From positions 35,500,570 through 35,564,569 of the forward strand of contig NC_089749.1 in the NCBI RefSeq assembly GCF_040412425.1: 64,000 nucleotides of DNA. Direction: 5' to 3'. Made by a program: the position numbers and the translations under genes. This DNA is from Macrobrachium rosenbergii. Taxonomy: Eukaryota > Arthropoda > Malacostraca > Decapoda > Palaemonidae. Positions 1 to 11,384 of the stretch are shown here, piece after piece (position 1 is the first letter of the stretch; each line of letters begins with the position of its first letter). The notes under the pieces are model-generated. The model was given only the letters and a program-made list of their open reading frames with translations. It was not told the origin of the DNA and ran no database searches.

Positions 1-793
1 CATTGTGCTGTGTAGAGTTGACCCATCAGGTGTGCCAAGGAGGCCCAGAGCTCTGACAGGAAGGCAGGACCCTGTCCGTAGTGATGCTGTCTGGCACTCT
101 GAAGCAGATTATTCAACTGGAGAGGAGGGCCTCTGTGCATGATGCTGTTGATGCTTCATCCATGGGGGTTGCTTCTGGCCAGTGAGTGGAGCGGTCTATG
201 ACTGTCAGGAGGTATCTGACTCCCCCCGACTGCAGAAGGGACCCAACGACGATGTGGATGTGGCCGAACCACCAACGAGGCTGGAGAAAATTGCCGATCC
301 TGGACTCTGAGTGCCGGGATGTTTTGCTCATCTGGCACAGGATGCATCTCCTTGCCCACTGGTGGATGTCCTTGTTGATGCCGTGCCAGACGAACTTGTC
401 AGTCATGAGGTGTGCCGTTGTGTGCCCCGATGGATGGGAGAGACCGTGGACTATGTCAAACACTTGCTTTCTCCTCGAGGCAGGCACCAGGGGGCGTGGG
501 CGGCCTGTGCTGGTGTCGCAGAGGAGAGTTGTGTCCGAGTTTTCTAAGGGCACGTCTTTCCATTTGAGAGCCGTTAGTGCTGTCCTGTAGTCCGCCGTCT
601 CTGGGTCTGCTGCTTGTTCTCTCGTGAGGTCTTCGTAGTCGATGCCAAGGTGAAGGGAATTGATTTCTACTCTTGGCAGAGTGTCGGCCACTGGGTTTTT
701 CTTGCCAGGAATGTAGTTGATGGTGCAACCAAATTCGGAGATGCGGTCAGGTGCCACTGTTGCTTGCAGACCATGTGTCCTCCTGCTTTGCAA
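1..793 (-). pseudogene. pol: Gypsy A integrase (partial, frameshifted)
   Basis: This is the C-terminal part of pol, which would insert the cDNA into the genome. It starts at the RNase H tether (PGKKNPVADTLPR). A zinc-binding HHCC region follows, with two histidines around HGLSHPSGHT and the cysteines in CILCQ. The integrase core begins near HIHIVVGSLLQSGG, ahead of YLLTVIDRSTHWPEA. The first catalytic Asp expected before the GPLP-like stretch is not obvious. The second falls in a TDRG-type motif around positions 60-85, but only if one base is restored there. The third acidic residue is beyond the window. A TCATWPEA-type motif match to Gypsy integrases is strong. Confidence 0.85.
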
Positions 794-2348
794 ATGCGTG
801 AACCAAGGGTTTGTGGTCTGTTATGATTGTGAATTCGGTTCCCTCCAGCAGGTACTTGAAGTGCCTCACAGCATGGTAGATAGCCAGCAGCTCTCTGCCG
901 AAGGCGCTGTAGCGGGTCTCAGTTGGCGAAAACTTGCGGCTGAAGAAGGCCAAGGGCTGGGACGTGCCGTTCACCAGCTGCTCAAGTACTGCATCGCAGG
1001 CGATGTTGCTGGCATCCGTTGTCAACCTGAGGGCAGCAGCGTGGTTGTGGTGAGTTAAGGTGGTGGCATTGGAGAGGGCCCTTTTCATTTGAATGAATGC
1101 TTGCTGCTGTGGAGCTTCCCATGTTAGTGTTTTTGGTTTCCCCTTCAGGATCAACGTCAGGGGATACATGATGTGGGTGATATCTGGGATGAAGCGCCAG
1201 TGGTAGTTTATCATTCTGAGAAACTCCTGAAGGGCCTTGATGGTTTGTGGTTCCGGGAAATTTTCTATAGCTTTTACTTCAGAGGCGGTGGGGTGCACTC
1301 CTGCTGGGGAAATCTTGTGGCCGAGGAAGTCTACTTTTTCTTTCCTAAAAATGCCCTTGTCAAACCTGACAACTAATCTGCTGTCCTGCAGGCGTTTCAC
1401 GATGGTGCGGACGTGGCGAAGGTGTCCTCTGGGGACCTGGAGAAAATGAGGATGTCGTCGACGTGGCAGATGTAGAAAGGCAGATCTCCCAAGATGGTGT
1501 CCATCAGGCGCTGGAATGTGGCGCCTGTGTTCCTGAGACTGAAAGTGGAATAGGAAAATGTGTAGCTCCCGAAAGGCGTGATGATGTATGTTTTTGGGAC
1601 GTCGTTGGGTTGTACAGGGACTTGGAAAGTACGACTTCAGTAGGTCCATCTTGGAGAAAATTTTGGCTCCATGGAGGACGCCCATCAGGTCCTGCATGTT
1701 AGGGAGGGGGTAGTGGTCTGGTGTTGTTACCAAATTCAGGCACCGATAGTCCCCACAGGGCCTCCATGAACCATTAGATTTCTTTACCATGTGGAGGGGA
1801 GACGCCCACAGGCTTGATGCCTTTTTACAGACGCCCATGCGTTCCATTTCTGCGAAGGCCTGTTTGGCGTCTTGTAACTTTTGGGGGGACAGTCGTTGGA
1901 ACTTGGCATGGGTTGGTGGGCCCATCATGGTGATGTGGTGGAAGATGCTGTGCTTTGCTGAAGCCCCAGGTGACTGGCGTAGTTCTGGTTTGAATATGTC
2001 CGGGAACTCCTGTAGGAGGGACGTGTAGCTGTTGGGGGCTGTGGAGCAGATGGTGGGTATTCCAGGTCCGGTGGAGAGCTGACAGGAGTGGTATGTTCCT
2101 GTGTCGAGGAGGCGTTGTCTGTCGACGTCGACTAGAAGTCCGTGGTGCCCTAGGAAGTCAGCGCCCAGCAGGGGGAACTTAACATCTACTATGATGAGAG
2201 GCCAGTGGTATCTGCACCCCAGGATTGAGGTAGCCCGGGTCGTCGTGCCATAAGTGCAGATGGGAGTTCCGTTTGCTGCTATGAGGGTGGGTATTGAGTC
2301 AGGTATTTTTTCTAAACCTTCCCTGGAAGGCGGGAAGACCGACTGCAT
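747..2348 (-). pseudogene. pol: Gypsy A protease-RT-RNase H polyprotein
   Basis: This 533-codon open frame covers the end of the aspartic protease (LLGADFLGHHGLLVD), the RT fingers (SNGSWRPCGDYRCLN, then PLPNMQDL and FSKMDLLKSY), the RT thumb (VDFLGHKISPAGV), and RNase H (LTTDASNIACDAVL, FGRELLAIYHA, ITDHKPL). Between about 1395 and 1635 the frame reads as His/Pro/Arg-rich nonsense. The true palm, including an HVDD version of the catalytic YxDD and an IFSRSPE-type stretch, lies there in another frame, so two compensating indels have moved the active site out of register. Where the protease VDTGA motif is expected, about 10 bases seem to be missing. It cannot be functional as it stands. Confidence 0.9.
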
Positions 2349-2396
2349 TGATAAAACCTGCTGGGCGGGGGGAGTTGGATTTTGCGGCCACAGCTC

Positions 2397-3201
2397 TTAC
2401 TTGTGGCCGCCTTTGTCTTTTTTTGTGAAAGAACAGGGAGGCCTGCAGGTTCTGGCATTGGTCCCGAACTTTCTATGGTAAAAGCACCTCGCCAGGTTTG
2501 ACCATGTCCTGTGCTCTCTGAGTGGCAGTCTCTTCTTATAAACAGCGTTGATGTCTCCGTCGTCATCACCGTCTTCCTCCGACAGGTTGCAGGCTTCCAG
2601 GGCGGCGGCTGCGATGGTGGTTGCATGTGTCGAGGCCTTGGTGGCCTCATATAGTTTCTGGGCGTTGTTGACTAAGGCATCCATGTCTAGGTTCTCTGCA
2701 TCCCTTATCTGGCGCCGAACTTCCCGTGGGAGGTGCCGAAGGAAAATTGCTTTTGTTAGGTCTATCGTCCTTTTCCTCCTGTTCTCATTGCGGCCTTGGA
2801 GTGCTATCAACCCCCTCAGCTGGTCCCAGGCTTCCCTGGGTGATGCATCTCAGGGGCTGGGATAACAGGTCGAATGCATGCTGCACTCTCTTGGACAAGT
2901 GCATGGAATAGGAATTCAGCAGTTTGTTTTTAAAGTCTGAGTATGTGACTTTGTCCGGTTGCATGTCCAGCCAGGGGGAGATTCTGTTGAATACTTCTTC
3001 CGGGACCGCCGTCAGGACTATGTCCGACTTTGTAGCATCATCTGAGATGCTCGCCATGCGAAAGTGCGGGTCTGCGTGCCGGAACCATGATGCTGTGTTT
3101 TGCCGAGAGAACGGGGGAAGTTTGACTGTGTCTGGCTTTGTTGGCAAGAGAGGCGTACAGACAATGCTTGCAGGTTCGCATTGAGGTTCTGCTTCTGACA
3201 T
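2397..3201 (-). pseudogene. gag: Gypsy A gag (capsid and zinc-knuckle), frameshifted
   Basis: Gag is the structural protein that packages the element RNA. The frame opens with ATG at 3201 (MSEAEPQCEPAS) and has a capsid-like body (ASWFRHADPHFRMASI, PWLDMQPDKVTYSDFKNKLL). It breaks near 2800 and resumes in another frame as FLRHLPREVRRQIRDAENL, which is typical of this Gypsy lineage. The C-terminus carries CFYHRKFGTNARTCRPPC, the Cys/His RNA-binding knuckle found in arthropod elements related to 17.6, opus and mdg. One indel separates the two halves. The pro-pol frame overlaps its end. Confidence 0.87.
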
Positions 3202-3239
3202 CTTTACTTCTCACGCACTAAAACGCAGGAAAATGCGCG

Positions 3240-3445
3240 CTATTGAGTCCGTTAATCGTGCTGATTTGTTCAAGAGGTCGAATGAAGTGCCAAAACGTGC
3301 CCTTTTGGGTACACCATATTTAGTCCGTTAATGGCATGGTTTCCGCCAGGGAGGGTGCTATCAGAGGCCTAAACTTTATGCCATAATTAGTCCACTAAAG
3401 ACTTTCTGATGGTAGTGTACGCCATCGTTAGTTCGTTAATGGCTA
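3240..3445 (-). repeat. Imperfect short repeats in the Gypsy A leader
   Basis: The untranslated stretch between the primer site and gag contains four imperfect copies of a block reading TAGTCCGTTAATGG on the plus strand. They lie near 3246, 3329, 3398 and 3428, with spacing of about 30-80 bases. They sit where packaging or dimerisation signals would be expected, but no function can be shown. Confidence 0.5.
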
Positions 3446-3467
3446 GGACAAAACCACGCTACCTGTC

Positions 3468-3485
3468 CCTGACCCGGGGTCGCCA
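3468..3485 (-). promoter_or_regulatory. Primer binding site of Gypsy A (tRNA-Arg-like start)
   Basis: Three bases inside the LTR end, the minus strand reads TGGCGACCCCGGGTCAGG. The leading TGG is the complement of a tRNA CCA end. The first eight bases match the tRNA-Arg primer site used by mdg1/412-type insect elements, as I recall it; the rest diverges. Confidence 0.6.
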
Positions 3486-3488
3486 GTT

Positions 3489-3825
3489 TGAGGTTTGAGG
3501 GAAATGTCAAAAGAGAGACTGCTTCTTTATTATTCTCGACAAGTGTTTATAAAACAAAAAGTGGACGGAAAAGTAGTGGGCGACCCGAGGCCCCCGCTGC
3601 ATCCATACAGAATTTGTGTTTTCTGACAAGCATAAAAATACGTACAATATTCGTTACATGGCATATAAAAGGCAGAGATACATATTGGCGGAAAGGCCGT
3701 ACAATGATGCATAAGAGGAGGTACATAAAGAATCTGAAATAAAGACAGGTAAATACATAACATGATTAATGTACGTCTGAAGGGAGAAACACAAGAAAGG
3801 AGAGGCGCGATTTGTCGCCCTTACA
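3489..3825 (-). repeat. 5' LTR of Gypsy A (337 bp)
   Basis: On the minus strand the LTR opens with TGTAAGGGCGACAAATCGCG and closes with ACCTCA just before the primer site. A polyadenylation signal (AATAAAGAAG) lies near 3522-3531. The partner LTR is outside the window, so the outer boundary is inferred from the TG...CA ends alone. Confidence 0.65.
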
Positions 3826-6255
3826 TTTAATATTACAAAGAATTTTAACAAATTATTCACTGTATCCCAGTAATTGACAAGCAAAGTTGTGATAATCAGC
3901 GAATGGGGAAAGGTGGTCAAATCTGAATAACACAGTTGAAACGAACACGGAATCGCTAAGGGGAAGCAGTGAAGAACTTGAAATATCTAAGATATTTCAG
4001 TTAAATTAACATTTAAACCAATAAGTGTTGTACATAAAGTTCAGTATAAACAATATAAAGCTAAAACCAAGTATTTAATAACAAGGCTAAATTCCTAAGT
4101 GAAACCACTTATATAACAAAAGTAATCAAAACTTACCGTCAGCAGAGATAATAACGACTTCATAGCCTTAACCCCCGAACTTCACCGTACGATACATCAC
4201 AGTTCCACGAACGCACCTACAACTTTAATACAGTAAATGGAGAATTTCTTCTCTAACGCCAATAGAGAATCGTCTATAAACCGTCCAATTCCATAGTCAC
4301 GCAGAACAAAGAAACTTTAGAGCTTCGTCGACTTTGAAGAGATAAGTGAACTTTCGTGGTTTCACTGAAGCAAGGATCATTTAGGAGAGTCGAGCAAGGA
4401 TTATTTACAAGTGAGACAACATGCGTTTTCTGTATTTGCCTGTTTTGCTACTAAATGGACTTTACAGACGTTTTATCGCCGGATATCTGATTATTTCTTT
4501 TAATACTTCCCAGTTCTTTCATAACATTGAAATAATAGAGAAAATTATTTAGTTTCCGAAAACATGAGTGAAAAATTTAGGTGCATAGCATCTTTGAAAA
4601 CGTAAAAACTTCTTTGTAAAACTTACTACAGAACTGAATATACCTCTTACGTTATTCTTTATTCTCTTTATTCTTTCTTACTTGTTGTAAGCTTCTTATC
4701 TAGTCCCAATTTCCGAAGGAAGGAATTCTGTGGGACCCGCAGATTTTTTTACATCATCATGCGTTAGAAAAGACATTCGAAGACTCGTATGGGGTTCGCT
4801 GTATTAAATGTCAAATCCACACTATTATCACCGTCAGAAAATAAGTCTCATTTTTTTAAAACTATTTTACAGTCCTTTCGCTATTAATCTCGAGGCAGCA
4901 AATTCGAAGGCTCTAAAACCAACATTTTAAGTCATCTTGGCTCAGGTAATTTGGTACCATCTGTAGTTGGTTTTGTGTTGATTCGTTACTAAAGTATAAA
5001 AGGCTGTGTCTAACCAAGAGCGTCTCAACTCCATTAATGACAGGAGTAAACGGTGCTTCAAGGCATCAATTTTCGCTACAATCTAATGAAAAAGGCATCC
5101 AAAAGTTGCTTTGCAGTCCAAACAAAAGAAACCAGTGGTTAAGTAAATATGCTCCAATATAACAGCGTGTTAAAAAAAAGAAGTTTGTCGAGAATAATGC
5201 ACTAGACAATACAGAAGATACTGCCCTCCATGCAAACGCGTTGGTAAGTGCTAAAATAGGAAAAATGGGAGTTCTTCAAACAATGAATATATCTCTGCGT
5301 CCACATTAAGAAATCAAAATTACAGTACAATTTCTTATTCTGCATAGAATAAGGACTGTGCCGCAGACTTTCAAAACGCCTAAATTAGGCGGAGAGGAGT
5401 CAAAACAGAAATAGTATCCATAGGGTAGTTCAAGTGGTTTTCAGCTCCCTTCACGAAACATTTTCAGACAACATTAGCTTCACTAAACATCACATATTCA
5501 TTAATAAAGTATTTTAAGGGAACAATTCAGAATGTTGTTTCCATCTGTGCCATATTTTATTTAATAACTTCTTTGGTTTCCTCCATCGCACTAGACTTGT
5601 CCTGCACAAACCATTTCCGTTAGTTTGTGTGTTGGGAAAATAGCCTTGCTATGGGTTTACATCCCATACCCTGGTTTATATATATGTGTACACATATGTG
5701 ACACACGGTCTCTGGCAATGTTTAACAAACCTTGTTAATTCAGCGCTCATTGTACATTCACCTTTGGGAGTCAGCAATTGATTATCGGTGACTTGAACAT
5801 TGTTTGGAGAGCACCCAGACAGTACCATTACCCAAAGATGGAAGTTTCCATGGAACTTTTTGGTTCGGTTCTAATCGGATTTTTGCGTGTGTTACAGACA
5901 CGTAATTTAGTTTGTGGGTTACGAAAACGCTCGGCGCAAATAGGCCTGTGATAAATTGCTCACTTTGGTGTGACAAGCCAATCTGAAAAGGACGTGTTGG
6001 ACACACTGTGAATTGGTATTCCCATAATCCCATTTGCTGAAAGTGAGTAGCGACTTAGGAAAATCACTAACTTTTATAAGCCTTCCTTTACAGACTTTAT
6101 TATTCTTTGTTATGATTTAACATTTATCTCATGTGGTGATATTTGATTTTTTAACAGAGATGGCTCCTTTTTTTTTTACAGAATGTTTCAATGGAGCCAT
6201 GACTCAAGTGAGGTGAAACCTTAATCTGGCATATAGCCCCTTGTGGGAATTAAAC
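3826..6255. other. AT-rich spacer, no gene recognised
   Basis: About 2.4 kb of unique-looking AT-rich sequence. Short open frames (for example at 5782-6033 on the minus strand) have no recognisable domain and AT-driven composition. A small TATATATGTGTACACATATG-like simple stretch lies near 5676. A pyrimidine tract ending in acag at 6168-6182 resembles a splice acceptor, but nothing supports an exon. Confidence 0.6.
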
Positions 6256-6582
6256 TTTTTTTTTTTTTTTCTTTGATTGATAAAATTTACAATAGAATCA
6301 TTACAATGACTTCATATACATTCATATATGCAATATACACAATAATAATTTACAACCCTTACAAATAACAAAGTATGTAAGCTTTATATCGTAACAGTAA
6401 CTTTTTTTTTTTTTTTAGGAAATTTATTTTATAATAGCATTAAATATATATTCTTTGGTAAAAAGGTTGTCTAATTTATTTACATAAACTTTACTCAATA
6501 CAAACTTGGTTTTTGACATTCTATTCCCTATATAAGCAATCAAGTTTGGGTCGTCTGTCAATAGACCCAAGGATCGACCAAA

Positions 6583-8545
6583 CTATACTCCTGCTACGAA
6601 ATCTGATAGTAGCACCATTGCTGTGTTTTCGTCTTTCTTAGATGGTGTCTTGAAATCCAATTTAAGTATCTTTAGTAAACTATCAGTTTCAATTTTACAA
6701 TAGCTTTTTAGTATTGACCTTAACCAAATCAGAATGTTTTTTGACGAGAGACAAAAATAAAATATGTGCATATTGTTTTCAATATAACCACAAAAGAGAC
6801 ATTTATCTTCATTCGAGATTTTCATCATATGCAGTCTATCTTTGGTATTAAGTATTTCATGAACATATCTATAAACTACATCTCTGCTTTTCTTATCAAT
6901 GTACTTATTATTTACATACTTCCAAATCTGGGTCTAATTAAAAAGCGGGCACAATAACTCTATTTTTGGTTTACTGTCTTTACAGTTCATAAGTAACCAG
7001 TATATTTCTTTAACAGACACCTTAGGATAATTCTTTAAACGATATACTTTCCTTAAAACATCGATCATCTCACTATAATATGATGTGATAAAAATAGTAC
7101 AGTCTCTATAATTTTTTTGTTTCCATCAACACACTAGCTTTTATTTTACAACAGAAATACACAATTTCAAAACCATAACACTTATTTATGGAAATCTTGT
7201 TAAAAGTACGGAACATAATGGCTTTCGATTTATATAGAATATTCATCATCATGTCTAGCCCACCTTCTGTCTTTGGCAAAAATACAGTATTTCTTGCAAT
7301 TGGTTCACAGCTTCCATTCCATAGGTATCTAAATAAACTTCTCTGTATTCGTTTTGCACAATCCTGTGGGACTGTATATACATGTGACACATACCATGTT
7401 TTTGCTAAAATTTTACAATTAATTATAATACATTTTTGGAACACTGTCAGCTTCCTATTCCTAAATATACCTATCATTTTGTTTATCTTACTCTCTAGAT
7501 TACTCCAATTTAGATTAACACTATCGTGATAATTATTACTATGATAAACACCTAGTATTTTACAGGAATCATGAAGGTAATGACAGCCATTTATTGGCCA
7601 TGCTGATTTGTTTCTCCATTTCCCAATGCCTAAAATTGAAGTTTTATTTCTGTTCAGATTTGCACCACTTGCCTTTTCATAATCTGTGATTATATTAAAA
7701 CATTCTAATATTCCTTTGTCACTAGTAACTATGATAACAGAGTCATCAGCATATCCTAGAACAGAAACCTTTAAATTATTTGGCAAACTCAATGACATGT
7801 CCACAAGCTCCTTTTTATCATCCTGTAAAAGGGTTCCTGGTAAATAATAAATAAAATCATGGATAGTGGACATCCTTGCCTTACTGATTTCTTTATGGGG
7901 ACTGGATCAGAAATATTGCCATTTATGCATAGTACACTTTCAGCATCTGTATAAAGCATTTGTATTAGCTGAATGAAGCTAGGGTCAAAACCAAAGTTGC
8001 TCAATATAGCATATAAAAGATCATGATCCACACGATCGAAAGCTTTAGACCAGTCTACATTTATTAAAGCAGCTTATCATTATTATTTGCATAAAACATA
8101 ATATCTCTCATAATGGAATTCAAGTTGATAATTGACCTATCATCTACACAACAAAACTACTCGCGGGAAATGATTAAATCTAACACATTCTTCAATCTAT
8201 TAGTTATTATTTTCGCTATTATCTTAAAATCCACGTTTAACATCGTTTTGGCCGCCAGTTTGCAATAAAACCTAAGTCTTCTTCCTTCGGCGTAAGCGTT
8301 ATTATTCCTTTATTCATTTTGGAGATGGTCTTATATTCAAAAATAAACTTTACTAGGCTTACAAATTCGATTTTTATTTCCTTCCAAAACATTTTGTAAA
8401 ACTCAACAGTGAGACCAGCTATTCCCGGACTTTTACCGTTCTTCATCCCCCTCAATGCTTTCAATGCTTCAGACTCAGTCACTTCTGAGGTTAAAATATC
8501 ATTCTCGTTCCTATCAATAACTTTATCTACTAAATTTAAAAACAA
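6583..8545 (-). pseudogene. LINE ORF2: reverse transcriptase and C-terminal finger
   Basis: The RT copies the element RNA at the nicked target. Visible blocks in order are GMKNGKSPGIAGLTVEFYK and ITLTPKEE..NWRPKR (RT motifs 0-2, up to 8237), DHDLLYAILSNFGFD, SVRQGCPLSMILF, and the catalytic YADDSVIIV near 7740. The thumb follows, with WSNLESKINKMIGIFRNRKL, AKTWYVSHVYTVPQ and LPKTEGGLDMM, a set typical of Tx1/L1 proteins. The end has KSRDVVYRYVHEILNTKDRL (about 6835-6895) and a C-x2-C-x7-H-x4-C finger. The frame is broken at least near 8230, 8050, 7800 and 7100. Confidence 0.87.
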
Positions 8546-8751
8546 GTCTTGATAAGACTTATCGCATTTCTCTTTTTTAAAAAGCTTTTCAAAAAATATT
8601 AAAGTAATATTAGGGTTTACTATTTCGCTACCATCGTCTCTCTTTATCTTATTTACATACGATTTAGAGTTTTCTCCTTCCCTAACAGGTATGCTGAAAC
8701 TTGTTCACCCTTTAATTTATCATCCACCTTTGCTCTAATTTTGAATCCTTC

Positions 8752-9024
8752 TCAAATCTCATCTTGAATACTATTTATTCTTAATTTCAAAGAGTTCACT
8801 AACGAAAACTTGTCTTTACCTAACACACCTCCTCCCATTTCTTCTTTTAACTGATAGTTCAGTAATTTCAGTAAGCCATATTTTTCCTGGTTAATTTGCT
8901 TTGAACATGTGATAAAGAAAGATTTAAGCTGCGCTTTCGCATATTCCCACCAACATAGAATATTTCCAAATCTGTCTTTGCTCCTCTTAATATTATTCCA
9001 AGTCATAAGAAAATTGTCTCTCAC
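8752..9024 (-). pseudogene. LINE ORF2 linker between endonuclease and RT
   Basis: A 90-codon open piece (MTWNNIKRSKDRFGNILCWW; FITCSKQINQEKYGLLKL) sits between the endonuclease and RT, as the conserved linker does in Tx1/L1 proteins. It has no catalytic residues. It is separated from both neighbours by frame breaks. Confidence 0.65.
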
Positions 9025-9057
9025 AATATCTTTATCTAGAATATTACTGTTAAGTTT

Positions 9058-9621
9058 CTAGTACCCTTTCCCTGGCGAAGCTACATTTTCTAATTTCAAG
9101 GCTAATACTATAATGCAGTGGTCAGTCCAGCTAACAGGAATATTTTGAATATTTGCCACATGGTTATGCAAATATTTTAAATAAAATCTACCCAGCCTTG
9201 AGCCATAATTCTCCCTAACATAAGTATACTCCACCTGGTGGTGACATGAAAACCAAGCATCTCTAAGTTTCAAACTGCTTTTCAAGCTTACAAATGATTT
9301 TGATAGAAGTTCAGTATCTGAATTTAAGCAATCCCTGTTACAGGTAATAGAATTCCAGTCACCACCCATTATGATATTGCTTATATTGTTCCTTAAGAAA
9401 TATAAAATATCTGTATTAAATCATTTCTCCCAGTCTTTTTTCTTACTATTCCCAGCAGGAGCATACACATTTAATAATTGAATATTAACATTTAAGTAAC
9501 GACAATTAACACTCATAACATAACCATCTATATCATTTTCAAAACTCAAAACTTCCACATTAGATGTTTTATTAAAAAAGATAGCTATTCCACCCTTAAG
9601 CATTTGTGTATAATTAATCAA
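9058..9621 (-). pseudogene. LINE ORF2: apurinic-type endonuclease domain (incomplete)
   Basis: This domain would nick the target strand. Two open pieces show GGIAIFFNKTSNVEV and INVQLLNVYAPA-like residues, then GGDWNSITCNRDC (the GGDFN motif), SRLGRFYLK (normally SRLDRFY) and SWTDHCIIVL (the SDH motif). The N-terminal part expected between 9621 and about 9830 is not readable, and the Asp of SRLDRFY is Gly here. The copy is therefore catalytically doubtful even apart from its frameshifts. Confidence 0.8.
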
Positions 9622-10680
9622 AACTTTGCAATATTTTTCAACATATTCCAGTTTCCCCTTTTATATTGTGCTCTTGAACGAAAATTATATCAAGTTTATA
9701 AAGAAACAAAGTTTATTATTTTAATTTGCTTATTCAAAGTATTAAGTCCATTTACGTTAATTGTAGCTACATTTAATGTGGATGAAGTGAATTTTGTATG
9801 TTATGTAAACAAAAAACATATACAATACTAGGTTAAAGCATAATACAATACTACGTTACTTTGCTTTAAGCTTCTTAGTACACTTTCCTGTTTCATCTGA
9901 TGATAAATTCGGGTTCGTCCTTTCCATGTTTTGATGGTGGTCTTTCTTCAGCGTTATCTTCAGTTTATTGCTAGAGTCTGTTTTTGTATGCCATGTTCCA
10001 ACTTCTATATCAGTACTGGAAAATTCTGTGTGGGACGCTGGTCTCTCATAATCTGTTTCCTCACTATCCGTTTTTTCCTCTTCTTTTCCTTCTACTATAT
10101 TTGCTGCTTCGTTTTCTGTAAATACCTCGTTTTCTTTACCATCCTTATGAATCTCAACGTTTGTTGTAGACGTATGCAAGTCACTGACACCTATTGGTTG
10201 GGAAACCCTAATTCCTGGCCTTCCTTCATCGTCATCATCCTGCCCGTATTCAAGACTGTCCTCAAAAAGATCCTTTTCGTCCTCATAGTTTGACCGACCA
10301 ACGATTACCCCTCTCTCCAGTTTGCCATGAACATTTTCTTCCCTCATGCAGCAGTCCAAAGATTCCACTGAGACATGATCTTCCTTCGTTTCTTTCCCCA
10401 GATCACTTCCAGCATTCCTTGTTGTTGTGCCCTCCCTAAGGTTCATCGAGTCGTCTTCGTCCTTTTCTTGCTCAGAATCATTTTGTGAATTATCCATTGA
10501 AATAGGTTCCTCATCTCTGTCCTTTCCTTCGGTTACTATATCTGTAGTTTGATTTCCTTGGGTATCTCTGCTTTCCTCAACTGTTTAATTTTCTACATTG
10601 TCTTTATGCAACTCATTTGCGTTTACGTTGGTTTCGTCCTTTCCTTCCGTAGGCAGGTGAGGGAACTCTCCTTGTTTAAA

Positions 10681-11384
10681 CTAAAGCTAGCCATACACCT
10701 GCAGATTTGATCGCTCAGTTTCAGCAGATTTGATCGCTACGGACCAAATCTCCTAAATATCTGCCTGTGTATGGGGCGATAAAGATAAAACCTTGCACAT
10801 CAAATCGCTCATTTTGATCTTCCATCATGTTGGAAGTTTTTACCCCCGTACAGATTTTATCGCTGAGTCTATGGATAAATGCGAGAGTTCTTTCCTTCCA
10901 CAGGTTGAATAGTCAGTGTGTGGCTGACAGCAGGAGAGATAGGTTGTGCCCTGAGTGGTGTCACCATGGTTTGTGTATCTGACGCTCGTTTTACGAATAC
11001 AGATTTTATAACAGAATTCATTGAAATCTATAAAACACATACGTGCTTATGGCAAGTAAAATCCCCAGAGTATTCAAATCGTGACAAACGAGATTCAGCC
11101 TACAAAAGTCTTTTAACTTTTTGTCAAACAGTAAACCCTGACTGTGATGTATCTTTTGTAAAGAAGAAAATAGCAAACTTGAGGAATGCTTTTAGAAAAG
11201 AACATGCAAAAGTTAGAAAATCTACGAAATCAGGTGCTGGTGCTAATGAGATATATGTGGAGTTGGATATCTGTGCGATTTAGTCTGCGCAGTTAGTGGC
11301 GAGTAGAGCGGCAGATTTCATCTCTCGCATTCCATATCTGTTGGTCATGAGCGATCAAATCTGCAGGTGTATGGCTAGCTTTAG
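10681..11384 (+). mobile_element. TIR DNA transposon with MADF gene, inserted in LINE ORF1
   Basis: The ends are near-perfect inverted repeats of about 37 bp: CTAAAGCTAGCCATACACCT on the left and its complement ending GGCTAGCTTTAG on the right. Subterminal copies of GCAGATTTGATCGCT lie at 10701, 10723 and 11310 (variant). The interior holds one short MADF ORF and no transposase, so it is a deletion derivative. MADF/Myb-like partner genes are known from PIF/Harbinger-type elements, which makes that superfamily the best guess. No clear target duplication was resolved; a TA target is possible but cannot be told from the TIR itself. Confidence 0.75.
10966..11283 (+). CDS. MADF-domain protein of a TIR transposon (C-terminally truncated)
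   Basis: The start is chosen at an ATG in a strong context (CACCATGG), giving 105 residues. Residues about 9-90 form a MADF (Adf-1-like Myb/SANT) DNA-binding domain: DFITEFIEIYKTHTCLWQV, then SAYKSLLTFC and VKKKIANLRNAFRKEHAKVR. MADF proteins bind DNA in the nucleus; in PIF/Harbinger elements such a protein partners the transposase. After SGAGANEIY the usual W-x-F/Y block is missing and the frame stops at once. An internal deletion appears to have joined the domain to the right terminus. The frame is intact up to that point. Confidence 0.65.
   Translation: MVCVSDARFTNTDFITEFIEIYKTHTCLWQVKSPEYSNRDKRDSAYKSLLTFCQTVNPDCDVSFVKKKIANLRNAFRKEHAKVRKSTKSGAGANEIYVELDICAI

Larger units (their letters stand above)
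1..3825 (-). mobile_element. Ty3/Gypsy LTR retrotransposon A (partial, runs off the left edge)
   Basis: Reading the minus strand from right to left, the order is LTR, primer binding site, gag, protease, reverse transcriptase, RNase H and integrase, which is the Ty3/Gypsy order. The integrase runs off the window edge, so the 3' LTR and target duplication cannot be seen. The copy is decayed: gag is split by a frameshift, the RT palm lies in a shifted frame and the integrase core is frameshifted. The gag and RT resemble those of the plus-strand Gypsy at 18.7-22.9 kb, so both probably belong to one arthropod lineage. Family assignment rests on motifs only. Confidence 0.93.

Noticed and set aside
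717..2028. Plus-strand open frames opposite Gypsy A
   Set aside because: They are antisense shadows of the minus-strand pol, which has clear RT and RNase H motifs.
6168..6215. Second candidate exon after TTTTTTTTACAG
   Set aside because: The following AATGTTTCAATGGAGCCATG stretch has only a weak donor-like GTGAGG and no protein pattern.
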